Of a DNA stretch of 64,000 nt, positions 11,311 to 24,700 are shown piece after piece. The position numbers and the translations under genes are program-made. Each line of letters begins with the position of its first letter. The stretch's first letter is position 1. The notes under the pieces are model-generated. The model saw only the letters and a program-made list of their open reading frames with translations. It made no database searches and was not told the origin of the DNA. The DNA comes from Liolophura sinensis (lineage: Eukaryota > Mollusca > Polyplacophora > Chitonida > Chitonidae), in assembly GCF_032854445.1 (NCBI RefSeq), contig NC_088307.1:27754547-27818546 (forward strand), in the 5' to 3' direction.

Positions 11311-12147
11311 ACCACGTAATGAAGTTGTCTCATCAATCCATTAGAGAAGACTATGACGATTATACTGAACTGTCAACTGAAGTATTCGCTAATTCATAAT
11401 TAGGCAATTCGTAATTCCACAGTCATCTTAACCAACTAAAATTAATTGATTTGATTGGTGTTTTACGCCGTACTTAACAAAAAATTAAGTAAATAAAATG
11501 TTCATTATGTGTTGTAAATATTTAGACAAACTCTGAAAACAGCATGTAAAGAATGTTAAATATGGTGTCAACTTTGTTAAAAACTAAGTACACAACCAAA
11601 TTAGTTTGAAATGACGCAACTTTCTTTGTGACATTGAACCAATGAGCCGGGGCTCTGTCACAAAACTGGCTCAGTATGGGTCCCAATTCCGATGACGTCA
11701 TATTGCAAAGCTGAGCCTTACCTTCCTTCAGTGGCTGGAGATCGAATATTTTGTTCTACAAGAGATAAAATGAGAATTTTTGGATTAATGGAAATGCAGG
11801 AGTGCTACTACTTATCAGATGAAAAAAAAACAGTTTTACTCAAAAGGTAACAAAGGAGAAAACTGCGTAAATACAACCCCTAACCATTCACTGGCACAGA
11901 TCGTATCACCTTTTAAGCATCTGTAGAATATAGCATTGCCTTTATTTGGGATAATGCTACATGGCGTCACCTATATATTAATAAGTCTACCAGTGCGATA
12001 AAACAAATAAAACTTTCACTTGTCAAAATCTAAAAAAAAAAACACCTTTAACATACCTGGAAAAACGATAGAAAATCATTTGCTCTGAATCGAAGTGGGT
12101 GCTACACCAGCCTTATAACCTGCTTATAGCTCATCTTTCTAGGACTT

Positions 12148-12327
12148 GTTGATTCACTCGTTTGGTGTTTTACGCCGTACTCACGAATATTTCACTTATT
12201 AGGTTGCTGCAAGACCTTTCCATGTACGACCGGACAGGAACCCCAGCATAAGCTGGATCGCATTGGTAAGAGGCTCCTGGGTCATTGCGCCGTGCTGGCG
12301 TGTTTACATCCTCGGCCAAGGAAGTCC
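12148..12327 (-). mobile_element. SINE, minus orientation, internally deleted
   Basis: Plus-strand reading has 'ggtgttttacgccgtactca', then jumps from 'cacttatt' to 'ttgctgcaagacctttccat', then 'ccagcataagctgga' and 'gagaggctcctgggtcattg'. The central 'ggcggccagcattatggtgg' portion is lost. It lies in the intron before the second-Cys exon of pseudogene copy 2. Confidence 0.75.
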
Positions 12328-12884
12328 CACATCGTTTTAAGACCTTAAGATAAAGACAGCGGATTGGCAAGTGGCACAGTCAGTTGTAATGCATGTAACT
12401 ATTATCGTACACTCATTATTATCGTAATACAACTAAAACACGTTAGAAGATCAAGACTTTTTTATTATATGGCCGAACATTTGACCAATCCACCGCAGAG
12501 AGTTAACACAGCTCTCAGCTAATAAAACCCCCTTCCACAGGCTAGTAAGCCAAGCCCACAGAATAGTAAACCACGTCCACACAAAACAAGGCTCATGTTA
12601 TGTCTGACACCAAATGTTCCATTGTAGTAGACACACTTAGACTACGACAACCGCCAGATAACATTTTTCGTTACTTCTACCCTAACGCTATACCGAGAGA
12701 CGATTACTGCTAGATAACACTTTTCACTTGTTTTTACTCTAACGCTATACCGAAACGGTGTTCGTCAAGAGGTTTTTACATGTAAGAATGACTTTTGCTG
12801 ATACCAACAAATATATTGCGTTCACAGCACACAATATATACTTGTTAGCTATGCAGTAATCTAGGTGTGTTTCATGATTTATAC

Positions 12885-13230
12885 TAGTTTTGTTCTGTTT
12901 GTGTTTCACTTAATACATGTTCTGTTTATGTTTCACTTCATATTTGTTCCTTGAGTACGGCGTAAAACACCAGTCAAATAAATAAATCAATAAATCATAT
13001 TTGTTCTGTTTGTATTTCACTTAATACTTGTTCTTTGTGTGTTTCACTCAATACTGGTTCTGTGTGTATTTCACTCAATACTTGTTCTGTGTGTGTTTCA
13101 CTCAATACTTGTTCTGTTTGTGTTTCACTCAGTACTTGTTCTGTGTGTGTTTCGCTTAATACATGTTCTCTTTGTATTTCACTTAATACCTCTATTTGTT
13201 CTGTTCGTGTTTCACCTTATACTTGTTTTG
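12885..13230. repeat. 27-bp GT-rich minisatellite
   Basis: The unit is close to 'ttgttctgtgtgtgtttcac' followed by 'tcaatac', with tatttcac and tgtttcac variants. A SINE tail fragment ('gagtacggcgtaaaacacc' plus (AAAT)n) interrupts it at 12,952-12,998. Because the period is a multiple of three, it makes a 66-codon open frame, which I do not count as a gene. Confidence 0.85.
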
Positions 13231-13430
13231 TTTAGCGCTTACAGTCATGTGTTACCTGTGACGTTTTAATTGACTTTATACACATGTAGTGAAACAATAT
13301 ATACATCAATGCATTCCTATCAACACATAGTAAAAAAAACTAGCAAATCTGAATATATTCGGTTTAGAATCCTGTATATGTAACTGTATATACAAGCAAA
13401 AGGTACAAATATGCACTTTATTAGTTGCAT

Positions 13431-13548
13431 GGTGACTTAGTGATACGATACGCAAAACGTGTATAGTGTCAATAATCCTCATATCAAGCCTCGCCCAATA
13501 TGAAGATTATTGACGCCATATATTTGCGTATCCTATCACTGGGTCACC
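13431..13548. repeat. Imperfect inverted repeat, about 50-bp arms (MITE-like)
   Basis: The left arm runs 'ggtgacttagtgatacgata', 'cgcaaaacgtgtat', 'gtgtcaataatcctcatat'. The right arm is its reverse complement with few mismatches, ending 'cctatcactgggtcacc'. The loop is about 15 bp. The same structure, more diverged, sits at about 54,998-55,112. It could be a small non-autonomous DNA transposon or a conserved hairpin. No clear target duplication is seen. Confidence 0.7.
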
Positions 13549-13929
13549 AGGTAAAGAATTTATCCTGAAGACCCAGTTCAGTGCAGAAGACCGATGTATA
13601 GGTGAATCGCCTCAGCGGGATGAAAATCGTTGGAACCCAACAAAGGGAGATAACCTACACAGCAGAAGCATTTGACGTCGTCTGCAGGATTCGAAAATAT
13701 ACCTGTACCCATGTGACCGTACTTGTCCAATGAAAAGCGGTGTATTTTGTCGGAAGCGAGATAATTAGTTTTATCTCCCTCTCCCATTCGCCACGTTCAA
13801 ATACAGACCACTGGGTACAAATCGCAGGACTGACACACAATCTTAGTTTTATGTACCTTTCCACACTCCCGCCCGCTTCAGGGCCTGTGTTAAATGCTAC
13901 ACCACGGATTAACCGGAAGTCTAAACAGC

Positions 13930-14225
13930 TGATACCGGGAGGCGAAAGAGAAAAGGTAATGTCGCTCTTTCGTGTTTTCGACCTTTTAAAAAAAGGCGAA
14001 AAAAGGTTAATTTCGCATTCTTGATCTTGAAATATAGTCAAAAAACCTAAAGTAAAAAGAGAAAAACAAAGAAGAAAAAAAGTTGATGCAACTTCGCACT
14101 TTCAGTCTTTCTCCTTGCATTTTCTTGCTTTCACCTTGCACTTTCGTGTTTTCTATCTCCGCAGTTTCGAATTTTCGTTCTTTGCCTTTTCGTATTCTCG
14201 TTTTTTCGTGTTTGCGCGTTTTAAT
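13930..14225. repeat. TTTCG-rich low-complexity tract
   Basis: Purine-rich sequence (gaaagagaaaagg) passes into a pyrimidine-rich stretch with many spaced TTTCG, TTTCGTGTTTTC and CTTGCA words from about 14,090 to 14,222. Open frames on both strands here are compositional. No protein family is recognised. Confidence 0.55.
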
Positions 14226-14269
14226 CAAAACATGGATGCTCTTGGCTTTCCACGGTACTCTGCGCAGTT

Positions 14270-14345
14270 TCCTCCCATCCTAATGATCGCAGCCGTCTTG
14301 AGTACTGCATGAAACACCAATAACTAAATAAGTATATAAATAAAT
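14270..14345 (+). mobile_element. SINE tail fragment
   Basis: It has 'tcctcccatcctaatgatcg', 'cagccgtcttgagtactgc' and 'gaaacaccaataactaaat', followed by (AAAT)n. It is the last 75 bp of the window's SINE with substitutions. Confidence 0.65.
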
Positions 14346-14639
14346 AAATAAACAAACACGAACCAACTTTTTTTAAAATTACTGACTTGTCTGGCTTCCA
14401 CCATTTGTTTGACGGACGAGAAACCTGTTCAGAAAGCATTTGTTCAGTTTAAAGTCGCTCGTAGCCCTATGTAAACAGACAGCATACTACGGATAATATC
14501 ATCCTGCAGTAGGTAAAGGCCCATAACTAAAGAAAGTGTAAATATCAGATACATATTTTGTGCTACCAAACTGACCAAGTATGACCAAATTTAAAGTTAT
14601 TCCCAAATGATTGCAACATTCTGTTGACCATGCGTCGGT

Positions 14640-14910
14640 TAATCTCACCGACGTAGTAGCCATTCCGAAAGGTTTTTATTTCGGGCTTTACCATTAGTGT
14701 GACAAAGCCTGACACCCCATAAACTCAAGCTCCAGAGACAAGATTTAATGCCCCATAGTCATGTCACGCACAAGTCGTGTACAAAGCATGTCATGTACAA
14801 GGTCCAATGCCCGACGCACATTCCATGGACATGCCCTGGAAGCCTGTAAACTCATAATATGCTGAAGGCCGGTGCTCTGAAGCATCATTTAGCAAAACTA
14901 TAAATACTCA
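14640..14910. other. Intron of pseudogene copy 2, conserved in unit B
   Basis: It matches about 56,640-56,820, with 'gccccatag', 'catatgctgagg' against 'aatatgctgaag', 'ccggtgctctga' and 'gcatcatttagcaaaactat'. No exon is found within it. Confidence 0.5.
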
Positions 14911-15699
14911 CCAGTTTGAAGTCGTGAAGGGCCATGGAGTTGTCCTCACTACTCCTGTACGCCTTCGCAGACAACATGAGAATCGTCTCCTTTTTGGAAT
15001 CAATCAAGGCTAACTCCTGTATATCCACATTTCCATTTTTCCGGATCCAAGATTTTCACTGTGTAGAAATGTAGAAAACGAGTAGAAATTAAAATTCATG
15101 ACATCATCAGGGTATCAAGTAAGACTAAGTATAACAAGACCCTCTTGATTAGAAAATCTGTCATTTTTTATCTTCTCAATGTATGAATGTAATTTACCTT
15201 TCACAAAGCCTTTCAGCACTGAATGTTAGAAAACATTGTCGAAGAAAGACCTGGCTTAAAAGCCTGATTGGCAATGTGAAAACAACGTAAGAATAAAGTA
15301 CATGTAGTATACAGTTAAGAAATAAATGACACAGAACACCTTTTTAAAGACAAAAACACAAACTAACAAAAAGCCGAATAACTTGCTACTTTACATCTGG
15401 TTTCTCGTCAGCTTTCTTTTCTTGAAGGTTGACAATGACACCGAAGGAAAGCAAACCTAGCACCAGTGTAGTGGAGAGTGAAGCAACCACAGTATAAGCA
15501 CTGGACACCTCTTTTGTCCTCTTCTGGATTAGTGTATTTCTGGTGTTGTCTGAAACAAAAAAGAATTCTTCAGCTATTTAAAAGGTGGTTTTTTTGGAGC
15601 AGTCAAAAATATTTCGTTTGTACGACGACAGCCAGCACTATGGTGAGAGGAAAACATGCATGAGACTTGATCTCAAAACCCTAAAAAAGGAAATGAAAA

Positions 15700-15747
15700 T
15701 AAAATAATAATAACAAAAACAATAATAACAATAACAATAATAATAAT

Positions 15748-15780
<33 letters not shown>

Positions 15781-15812
15781 AATAATAACAATAATAATAA
15801 TAATAATACATT
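15700..15812. repeat. (AAT)n/(AAC)n microsatellite
   Basis: A run of aat and aac triplets with a pure (AAC) core of about 11 units near 15,747-15,778. It lies between the start exon and the transmembrane exon of pseudogene copy 2. The equivalent in unit B (about 57,535-57,560) is much shorter. Confidence 0.9.
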
Positions 15813-16129
15813 TTCATTTGTAATAATTTTGATTGTTTTTTGTTTGCTTGGTTTTTTTTTTATTGATTTGTTACGATTTATTACGATTTTTGTTCTGCCT
15901 TTTTATTTACTGATTTTCCAACTTCGTGTTTACCAAAAAAAGCCAAGGATAGGAGATATAAAGTGTCTAGCTCAAAAAGAAAACAAAATAATTTTTAAAA
16001 ATGCGCGGAAAGAAAGATTGAACTGCTAATAAGATTATTTACCATCGGGTTAGTTCAGTATTTTAGAACATGAAAGCCTACCAAGTCAAAAGAATTCGAC
16101 TTGTCCGCCATTTTCGGTTCAGTCATGCT

Positions 16130-18120
16130 TTTTAATTACAACCACCGTTTCAAGAACCTATCTAAACGCCCTCCAGTTTAGCAGCTTTGTTTCTGGAGCA
16201 GGCAGAGACCACTGTGAGTGCTATTAACATGATCACCTTTTAACTGTACAGAGAAACCCGCATATACGTGTAGAAGAGAACAACATCAGCTCTCCAAGGT
16301 ACAAAATAGAGTACAATAGAATGGGATAGCTTTGATACAAGAATCTATTTTCAGTACCATTATTTCATCGTTTGTTCTTCAACCAATGGAAATAATGTCA
16401 ACAGGAAGAGGTTTCTGATTGGTTTAAGAGCATCGAATGAAATCGCTTTTTAACTGTATAAAGGCCTACATAGGTGCAGAAAAAATTACCGTCAGTTTTC
16501 TCAAGTGTAAAATGAAAAAGAACCGATTGGTGGGGGAGTGGTACCATCACTACTGGTACATAATGGATTTGAACGCAATGTAATCAGGGTCATCTGTAGG
16601 TCAAGGGAGGAAATTTGTGCTTGAAAAAGAGACACGATATGCCTGAAATATAGGTCACAATCTTTCTCCGGTAATAAGATGAATTGATTGATGGTGGAGA
16701 TATATCAGCCCCCGCCTACCCCATCACAACACATAGACTATTACCCACACAAAATACCACTTATATAGCCTATCAAAGGGCCATGGTGCGCATGAGTTAT
16801 CAAAGGCCAGTCATGAATCAGGGTAATCTTGAATATAGGCCGAATAAATAAAGCTATGGCAGTACTGAGACTCAATGGGAGTGTTTCAAAGCACTGTCAT
16901 TTTGATACATTTCCTCTGTAATTAATAACAGGTTTTAATATATTGTATTTAGACAGTGAACTAAGGCAGGATCATTGTTCAAGGTTCATACAGATCTAAA
17001 ACCCATGCACGGCATTTGTGTAACTCTCGCAATACAAAATGGGACGTTCCAAGTTAATAGTCCTAAGACCCATCTACAAAACAACGTAAGATACCAGTTC
17101 CCAAAGAAACATGTAAGAAATAACATGCAAACAGTAAATAAAGGCGGTAACATGTAAGAGAAGGAGCTGTCTGTAGTTTTTCCTGATGCATAGAAGGCAG
17201 TCGATATTCTAGGCGTTACATCTAGTTCAAGTTTCAAACTTGAATATAGTCCTGTATCTAATAAATGCACTTCCAGTACGTTGGACACTTTGTTAGACGC
17301 GTGTTCAATTCCATTTTGCTATATTTTTGTACCCATGAGGCCAGATGAACAAATGCATTTTTATCTGAGACAGATAACATCAGTAAACTTATCTGAAAGA
17401 GTCGCAGCTACGAACTGATGATGTTTGTTTGGTATGGACCACACTTTATATAATCAACGGAAGTAATATCATTGGTCATTGCTGATACAATCAGAATCCT
17501 ATTCCCTGTTGACACTATTTCCATTGGTTGGTGAAATAACCGTGAAACAAGACAATGAGTCGATGCGAAAGCACAGCGGCTAGTAAGATATAGCATATTA
17601 AGATACACCGGTTAACATGATAGTACTCAAGTTTAGATGAAACTACTAGCAGCATACTAATATTTTTATATTTTTAGTTTTTATAGTTGATGCCATGGAT
17701 ACCCATCAAAGAAAAGGTATTTATTTGTCACACTCCAGCATATATAATTCAGTACAACGGCAGCAATGAGCATTATATTGTGAGAGAGAATATATGAACA
17801 TCTGTGTGTAGACTGCCAAGAACATATATAATTTGGGGGATGGGAAAGGAAACGAGGCCCATAAGTGGTTTTGACATGAATCTTTACAGATGCCCCATAG
17901 AAACATGTTATAGACAACATCCATGGCCCATCTTTATTTTGAGAACGTCAATCATGGTTTAAATCATATAAATGTAACAGTTTTTATAAAGTCGTGGACA
18001 GGCGAATTAACCAGGGCCACTTTGACGTCTCGACGTTTATAAATCCATGAGGAATCAATCATATAATTTTACACCCCATTGTACCCATTGTACACTGTCC
18101 GAATTCGAGCGGCTTACTTA
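16130..18120. other. Duplicated 5' flank of pseudogene copy 2, non-coding
   Basis: It aligns in order with 58,100-60,420, including 'ttatttcatcgtttgttctt' against 'ttatttcaccgttttttcat', 'ggccgaataaataaag', 'ttcccaaagaaacatg' and 'aaccagggccactttgacgt'. Internal repeats occur in unit B only, where the 'catcagctcc' paragraph is present twice. I see no coding exon. The position before two divergent genes suggests regulatory content. Confidence 0.5.
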
Positions 18121-18121
18121 T

Positions 18122-18385
18122 AGTCAGTGGCTCAGTTGGTTAGCCCGCTAGCCCAGAAGTCTCTCACCAATGCAGTTGCTGTTAGTTCATGTCCAGCACA
18201 TGCTGGCGTCCTCTCCGGCCGTTTGTGGTATGGTCTGCCAGCAGCCTGCGGATGGTCGTGTGTTTCCTCTGGGCTCTGTCCGGTTTCCTCCTATCATAAT
18301 GCTGGCCGCCGTCGTATAAATGAAATATTAATATATAATAATATTAATATTCGTAAAAACACCAATCAAAAAAATAAAACAAATA
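18122..18385 (+). mobile_element. SINE insertion present in unit A only
   Basis: It starts at 'tcagtggctcagttggttag' (A-box region), has the body 'ctctcaccaatgcagttgct' and ends 'aaaaacaccaatcaaaaaaa'. The flanks match unit B at 60,405-60,430 (gagcggctta before, cataaacttc/catgaacatc after), where no SINE is present. It therefore inserted in A after duplication, or was lost cleanly from B. Confidence 0.85.
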
Positions 18386-18736
18386 AATACTACTAATGAC
18401 ACATGAACATCAAACTGCATGAAGTGTATATAAACAATATAAAAAAACGCGACGCAGTCATTATCATGCAGTATCTCTCATATTAACTTTCACTTACAGG
18501 CCACAAGCCTTTGCAATTCATCTTTACGGCACTGTTGATCGCTATCGGCGATCTCATACTTAATAGCGTAGCCCTATCCAATGTGTTACGATTTACATTT
18601 AACATTTAGATCTAGTACCCAGTGCTGTCTTGCATTCGATTAAGTGCATGACACTGCATGGATAAACTGGTAAGTGACTTTAAGATGATCTAGTTTATAC
18701 AGGTATTAGATGTCTATCTACTGATTGCCGACTTCT

Positions 18737-21700
18737 TCAGTATGTGGGTACTTATATTGCTGGATGATCGCGTGCTAGTATGTGGGTATCTATATTGCTG
18801 AATGATTGTGTGTCAGTATGTTCGTATTTTTTATTGCTGGATGATTGTGTGTTAGTATCTGGGTATTTATATTGCTGCAGATTGTGTGTCAGCATGTTGG
18901 TATCTATATTGCTGAATGATTGTGTGTCAGTATGTTCATATTTTTTATTGCTGGATGATTGTGTGTTAGTATCTGGGTATTTATATTGCTGCAGATTGTG
19001 TGTCAGCATGTTCGTATCTATATTGCTGAATGATTGTGTGTCAGTATGTTCATATTTTTTATTGCTGGATGATTGTGTGTTAGTATCTGGGTATTTATAT
19101 TGCTGCAGATTGTGTGTCAGCATGTTGGTATTTATATTGCTGGATGACTGTGTGTTAGTATGTTCATATTTTTATTGCTGGATGATTGTGTGTTAGTATC
19201 TGGGTATCTATATTGCTGAATAATTGTGTGTCAGTATGTTCATATTTTTATTGCTGGATGATTGTGTGTTAGTATCTGGGTATATATTTTGCTGAATGTG
19301 TGTCAGTTTGTTGGTATTTATATTGCTGAAGATTGTGTGTTAGTATGTGGGTATTTATATTGCTGGATGACTGTGTGTTAGTATGTGGGTATTTGTAAAG
19401 CTGGATGATTGTGTGTCAGTATCTGGGTATTTATATTGTTGGATGATTGTGTGTTAGTATGTGGGTATTTATATTGCTGGATGATTGTGTGCTAGTATGT
19501 GGGTATTTATATTGCTGAAGATTGTGTGTTAGTATGTGGATATTTATATAGCTGGATAATTGTGTGTTAGTATGTGGGTATTTATATAGCTGGATAATTG
19601 TGTGTCAGTATCTGGGTATTTATATTGTTGGATGATTGTGTGTTAGTATGTGGGTATTTATATTGCTGGATGATTGTGTGTTAGTATGTGGGTATTTATA
19701 TTGCTAGATGATTATGTGTTAGTATGTGGGTATTTATATTGCTGAAGATTGTGTGTTGGTATGTGGGTATTTAGATTGCTACAGATTGTGTGTTAGTATG
19801 TGGGTATTTATATAGCTGGATGATTGTGTGTTAGTATGTAGGTATTTATATTGCTGGATGATTGTGTGTTAGTATGTGGGTATTTATATAGCTGGATGAG
19901 TGGGTGTTGGTATGTGGGTATTTATATTGCTGGATGATTGTGTGTTAGTATGTGGGTATTTATATTGCTGGATGATTGTGTGTTGGTATGTGGGTATATA
20001 TATAGCTGGATGATTGTGTGTTAGTATGTGGGTATTTATATTGCTGAATGATTGTGTGTCAGTATGTTCATTTTTTTATTGCTGGATGATTGTGTGTTAG
20101 TATCTGGGTATATATTTTGCTGAATGTGTGTCAGTATGTTGGTATTTATATTGCTGAAGATTGTGTGTTAGTATGTGGGTATTTATATTGCTGGATGACT
20201 GTGTGTTAGTATGTGGGTATTTATATTGCTGGATGACTGTGTGTTAGTATGTGGGTATTAATATAGCTGGATGATTGTGTGTCAGTATCTGGGTATTTAT
20301 ATTGTTGGATGATTGTGTGTTAGTATGTGGGTATTTATATTGCTGGATGATTGTGTGCTAGTATGTGGGTATTTATATTGCTGAAGATTGTGTGTTAGTA
20401 TGTGGGTATTTATATAGCTGGATGATTGTGTGTTAGTATGTGGGTATTTATATTGCTGAAGATTGTGTGTTGGTATGTGGGTATTTATATTGCTGAAGAT
20501 TGTGGGTATTTATATAGCTGGATGATTGTGTGTTAGTATCTGGGTATCTATATTGCTGAATGATTGTGTGTCAGTATGTTCATATTTTTATTGCTGGATG
20601 ATTGTGTGTTAGTATCTGGGTATATATTTTGCTGAATGTGTGTCAGTATGTTGGTATTTATATTGCTGAAAATTGTGTGTTAGTATGTGGGTATTTATAT
20701 TGCTGGATGATTGTGTGCTAGTATGTGGGTATTTATATTGCTGAAGATTGTGTGTTAGTATGTGGGTATTTATATAGCTGGATGATTGTGTGTTAGTATG
20801 TGGGGTATTTATATTGCTGAAGATTGTGTGTTGGTATGTGGGTATTTATATTGCTGAAGATTGTGGGTATTTATATAGCTGGATGATTGTGTGTTAGTAT
20901 GTAGGTATTTATATAGCTGGATGATTGTGTGTCAGTATCTGGGTATTTATATTGTTGGATGATTGTGTGTTAGTATGTGGGTATTTATATTGCTGGATGA
21001 TTGTGTGTTAGTATGTGGGTATTTATATTGCTGGATGATTGTGTGTTGGTATGTGGGTATTTATATTGCTGGATGATTGTGTGTTAGTTTATGGGTATTT
21101 ATATTGCTGAAGATTGTGTGTTAGTATGTGGGTATTTATATTGCTGAAGATTGTGTGTTAGTATGTGGGTATTTATATTGCTGAAGATTGTGGGTATTTA
21201 TATTGCTGGATGATTGTGTGTTAGTATGTGGGTATTTATATAGCTGGATGATTGTGTGTTGGTATGTGGGTATTTATATTGTTGGATGATTGTGTGTCAG
21301 TATCTGGGTATTTATATTTTTGGATGATTGTGTGTTAGTATGTGGGTATTTATATTGCTGGATGATTGTGTGTTAGTATGTGGGTATTTATATTGCTGGA
21401 TGATTGTGTGTTAGTATGTGGGTATTTATATTGCTGAAGATTGTGTGTTGGTATGTGGGTATTTATATTGCTGAAGATTGTGTGTTAGTATGTGGGTATT
21501 TATATAGCTGGATGATTGTGTGTTAGTATGTAGGTATTTATATTGCTGGATGATTGTGTGTTAGTATGTGGGTATTTATATTGTTGCAGATTGTGTGTTG
21601 GTATGTGGGTATTAATATTGCTGGATGATTGTGCGTTGGTATGTGGGTATTTATATTGCTGGATGATTGTTTGTTGGTATGTAGGTATTTATATTGCTAC

Positions 21701-24700
21701 AGATTGTGTGTTAGTATGTGGGTATTTATATTGCTGGATGATTGTGTGTTGGTATGTGGGTATTTATATTGCTACAGATTGTGTGTTAGTATGTGGGTAT
21801 TTATATTGCTGCAGATTGTGTGTCAGTATGTGGGTATTTATATTGCTGAAGATTGTGTGTTAGTATGTGGGCATTTATATTGCTGAATGATTGTGTGTTA
21901 GTATGTGGGTATTTATATTGCTGGATGATTGTGTGTTAGTATGTGGGTATTTATATTGCTGGATGATTGTGTGTTGGTATGTGGGTATTTATATTGCTGG
22001 ATGATTGTATGTTGGTATGTGGGTATTTATATTGCTGAGGATGATGTGTTAGTATGTGGGTATTTATATTGCTGAAGATTGTGTGTTAGTATGTGGGTAT
22101 TTATATTGCTGAAGATTGTGTGTTAGTATGTGGGTACTTATATTGCTGGATGATTGTGTGTCAGTATCTGGGTATTTATATTGTTGGATGATTGTGTGTT
22201 AGTATGTGGGTATTTATATTGCTGGATGATTGTGTGTTAGTATGTGGGTATTTATTTTGCTGGATGATTATGTGTTAGTATGTGGGTATTTATATTGCTG
22301 AAGATTGTGTGTTGGTATGTGTGTAATTATATTGCTGAAGATTGTGTGTTAGTATGTGGGTATTTATATAGCTGGATGATTGTGTGTTAGTATGTATGTA
22401 TTTATATTGCTGGATGATTGTGTGTTAGTATGTGGGTATTTATATTGTTGAAGATTGTGTGTTAGTATGGGGGTATTTATATAGCTGGATGAGTGTGTGT
22501 TGGTATGTGGGTATTTATATTGCTGGATGATTGTGTGTTAGTATGTGGGTATTTATATTGCTGAAGATTGTGTGTTGGTATGTGGGTATTTATATTGCTG
22601 AAGATTGTGTGTTAGTATGTGGGTATTTATAAAGCTGGATGATTGTGTGTTAGTATGTAGGTATTTATATTGCTGGATGATTGTGTGTTAGTATGTGGGT
22701 ATTTATATTGTTGAAGATTGTGTGTTAGTATGTGGGTATTTATATTGCTGAAGATTGTGTGTTAGTATGTGGTTATATATATAGCTGGATGATTGTGTGT
22801 TAGTATGTGGGTATTTATATTGCTGGATGATTGTGTGTTGGTATGTGTGTATTTTTATTGCTGGATGATTTTGTGTTGGTATGTGGGTATTTATATTGCT
22901 GGATGATTGTATGTTGGTATGTGGGTATTTATATTGCTGAAGATGGTGTGTTAGTATGTGGGTATTTATATTGCTGAAGATTGTGTGTTAGTATGTGGGT
23001 ATATATATTGCTGAAGATTGTGTGTTAGTATGTGGGTACTTATATTGCTGGATGATTGTGTGTTGGTATGTGGGTATTTATATTGCTGGATGACTGTGTG
23101 TTAGTTTATGGGTATTTATATTGCTGAAGATTGTGTGTTAGTATGTGGGTATTTATATTGCTGAAGATTGTGTGTTAGTATGTGGGTATTTATATTGCTG
23201 AAGATTGTGTGTTAGTATGTGGGTATTTATATTGCTGAATGTATGTCAGTATGTGGGTATTTATATTGTTGGATGATTGTGTGTTAGTATGTGGGTATTT
23301 ATATTGCTGGATGATTGTGCGTTGGTATGTGGGTATTTATATTGTTGGATGATTGTGTGTTGGTATGTGGGTATTTATATTGCTTAATGATTGTGTGTTG
23401 GTATGTGGGTATTTATATTGCTGAAGATTGTGTGTTAGTATGTGGGTATTTATATTGCTTAAGATTGTGTGTTAGTATGTGGGTACTTATATTGCTGGAT
23501 GATTGTGTGTTGGTATGTGGGTATTTATATTGCTGGATGATTGTGTGTTAGTTTATGGGTATTTATATTGCTGAAGATTGTGTGTTAGTATGTGGGTATT
23601 TATATTGCTGAAGATTGTGTGTTAGTATGTGGGTATTTATATTGCTGAAGATTGTGGGTAATTATATAGCTGGATGATTGTGTGTTAGTATGTGGGTATT
23701 TATATAGCTGGATGATTGTGTGTTGGTATGTGGGTATTTATATTGTTGGATGATTGTGTGTCAGTATCTGGGTATTTATATTTTTGGATGATTGTGTGTT
23801 AGCATGTGGGTATTTATATTGCTGGATGATTGTGTGTTAGTATGTGGGTATTTATATTGCTGGATGATTGTGTGTTAGTATGTGGGTATTTATATTGCTG
23901 AAGATTGTGTGTTGGTATGTGGGTATTTATATTGCTGAAGATTGTGTGTTAGTATGTGGGTATTTATATAGCTGGATGATTGTGTGTTAGTATGTAGGTA
24001 TTTATATTGCTGGATGATTGTGTGTTAGTATGTGGGTATTTATATTGTTGAAGATTGTGTGTTAGTATGTGGGTATTTATATAGCTGGATGAGTGTGTGT
24101 TGGTATGTGGGTATTTATATTGCTGGATGATTGTGTGTTAGTATGTGGGTATTTATATTGCTGAAGATTGTGTGTTGGTATGTGGGTATTTATATTGCTG
24201 AAGATTGTGTGTTAGTATGTGGGTATTTGTATAGCTGGATGATTGTGTGTTGGTATGTAGGTATTTATATTCCTGGATGATTGTGTGTTAGTATGTGGGT
24301 ATTTATATTGTTGAAGATTGTGTGTTAGTATGTGGGTATTTATATTGCTGAAGATTGTGTGTTAGTATGTGGGTATATATATAGCTGGATGATTGTGTGT
24401 TAGTATGTGGGTATTTATATTGCTGGATGATTGTGTGTTGGTATGTGTGTATTTATATTGCTAGATGATTGTGTGTTGGTATGTGGGTATTTATATTGCT
24501 GGATGATTGTATGTTGGTATGTGGGTATTTATATTGCTGAAGATGGTGTGTTAGTATGTGGGTATTTATATTGCTGAAGACTGTGTGTTAGTATGTGGGT
24601 ATTTATATTGCTGAAGATTGTGTGTTAGTATGTGGGTACTTATATTGCTGGATGATTGTGTGTTGGTATGTGGGTATTTATTTTGCTGGATGATTGTGTG

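Larger units (their letters stand above)
11621..16126 (-). pseudogene. BRICHOS-domain precursor, copy 2 (multiply disabled)
   Basis: Exons on the minus strand: start exon 16126-16082 (MTEPKMADKSNSFDL), transmembrane exon 15549-15395, linker exon 15058-14912, first-Cys exon 14466-14387, second-Cys exon 11755-11621 (NMTSS, SQFCDR). Lesions are explicit. The transmembrane exon is 4 nt shorter than its copy-4 homologue and has TAA where copy 4 has CAA. The linker exon begins TGA where all other minus copies have TGG (Trp). The first-Cys exon is 80 nt against 102 in copies 1 and 3, which breaks the frame. The second-Cys exon lacks the usual donor. It lies head-to-head with the plus-strand gene at 28.06 kb, with the 38-bp array between them. 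A transcript cannot be excluded, but no full BRICHOS protein can be made. Confidence 0.85.
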
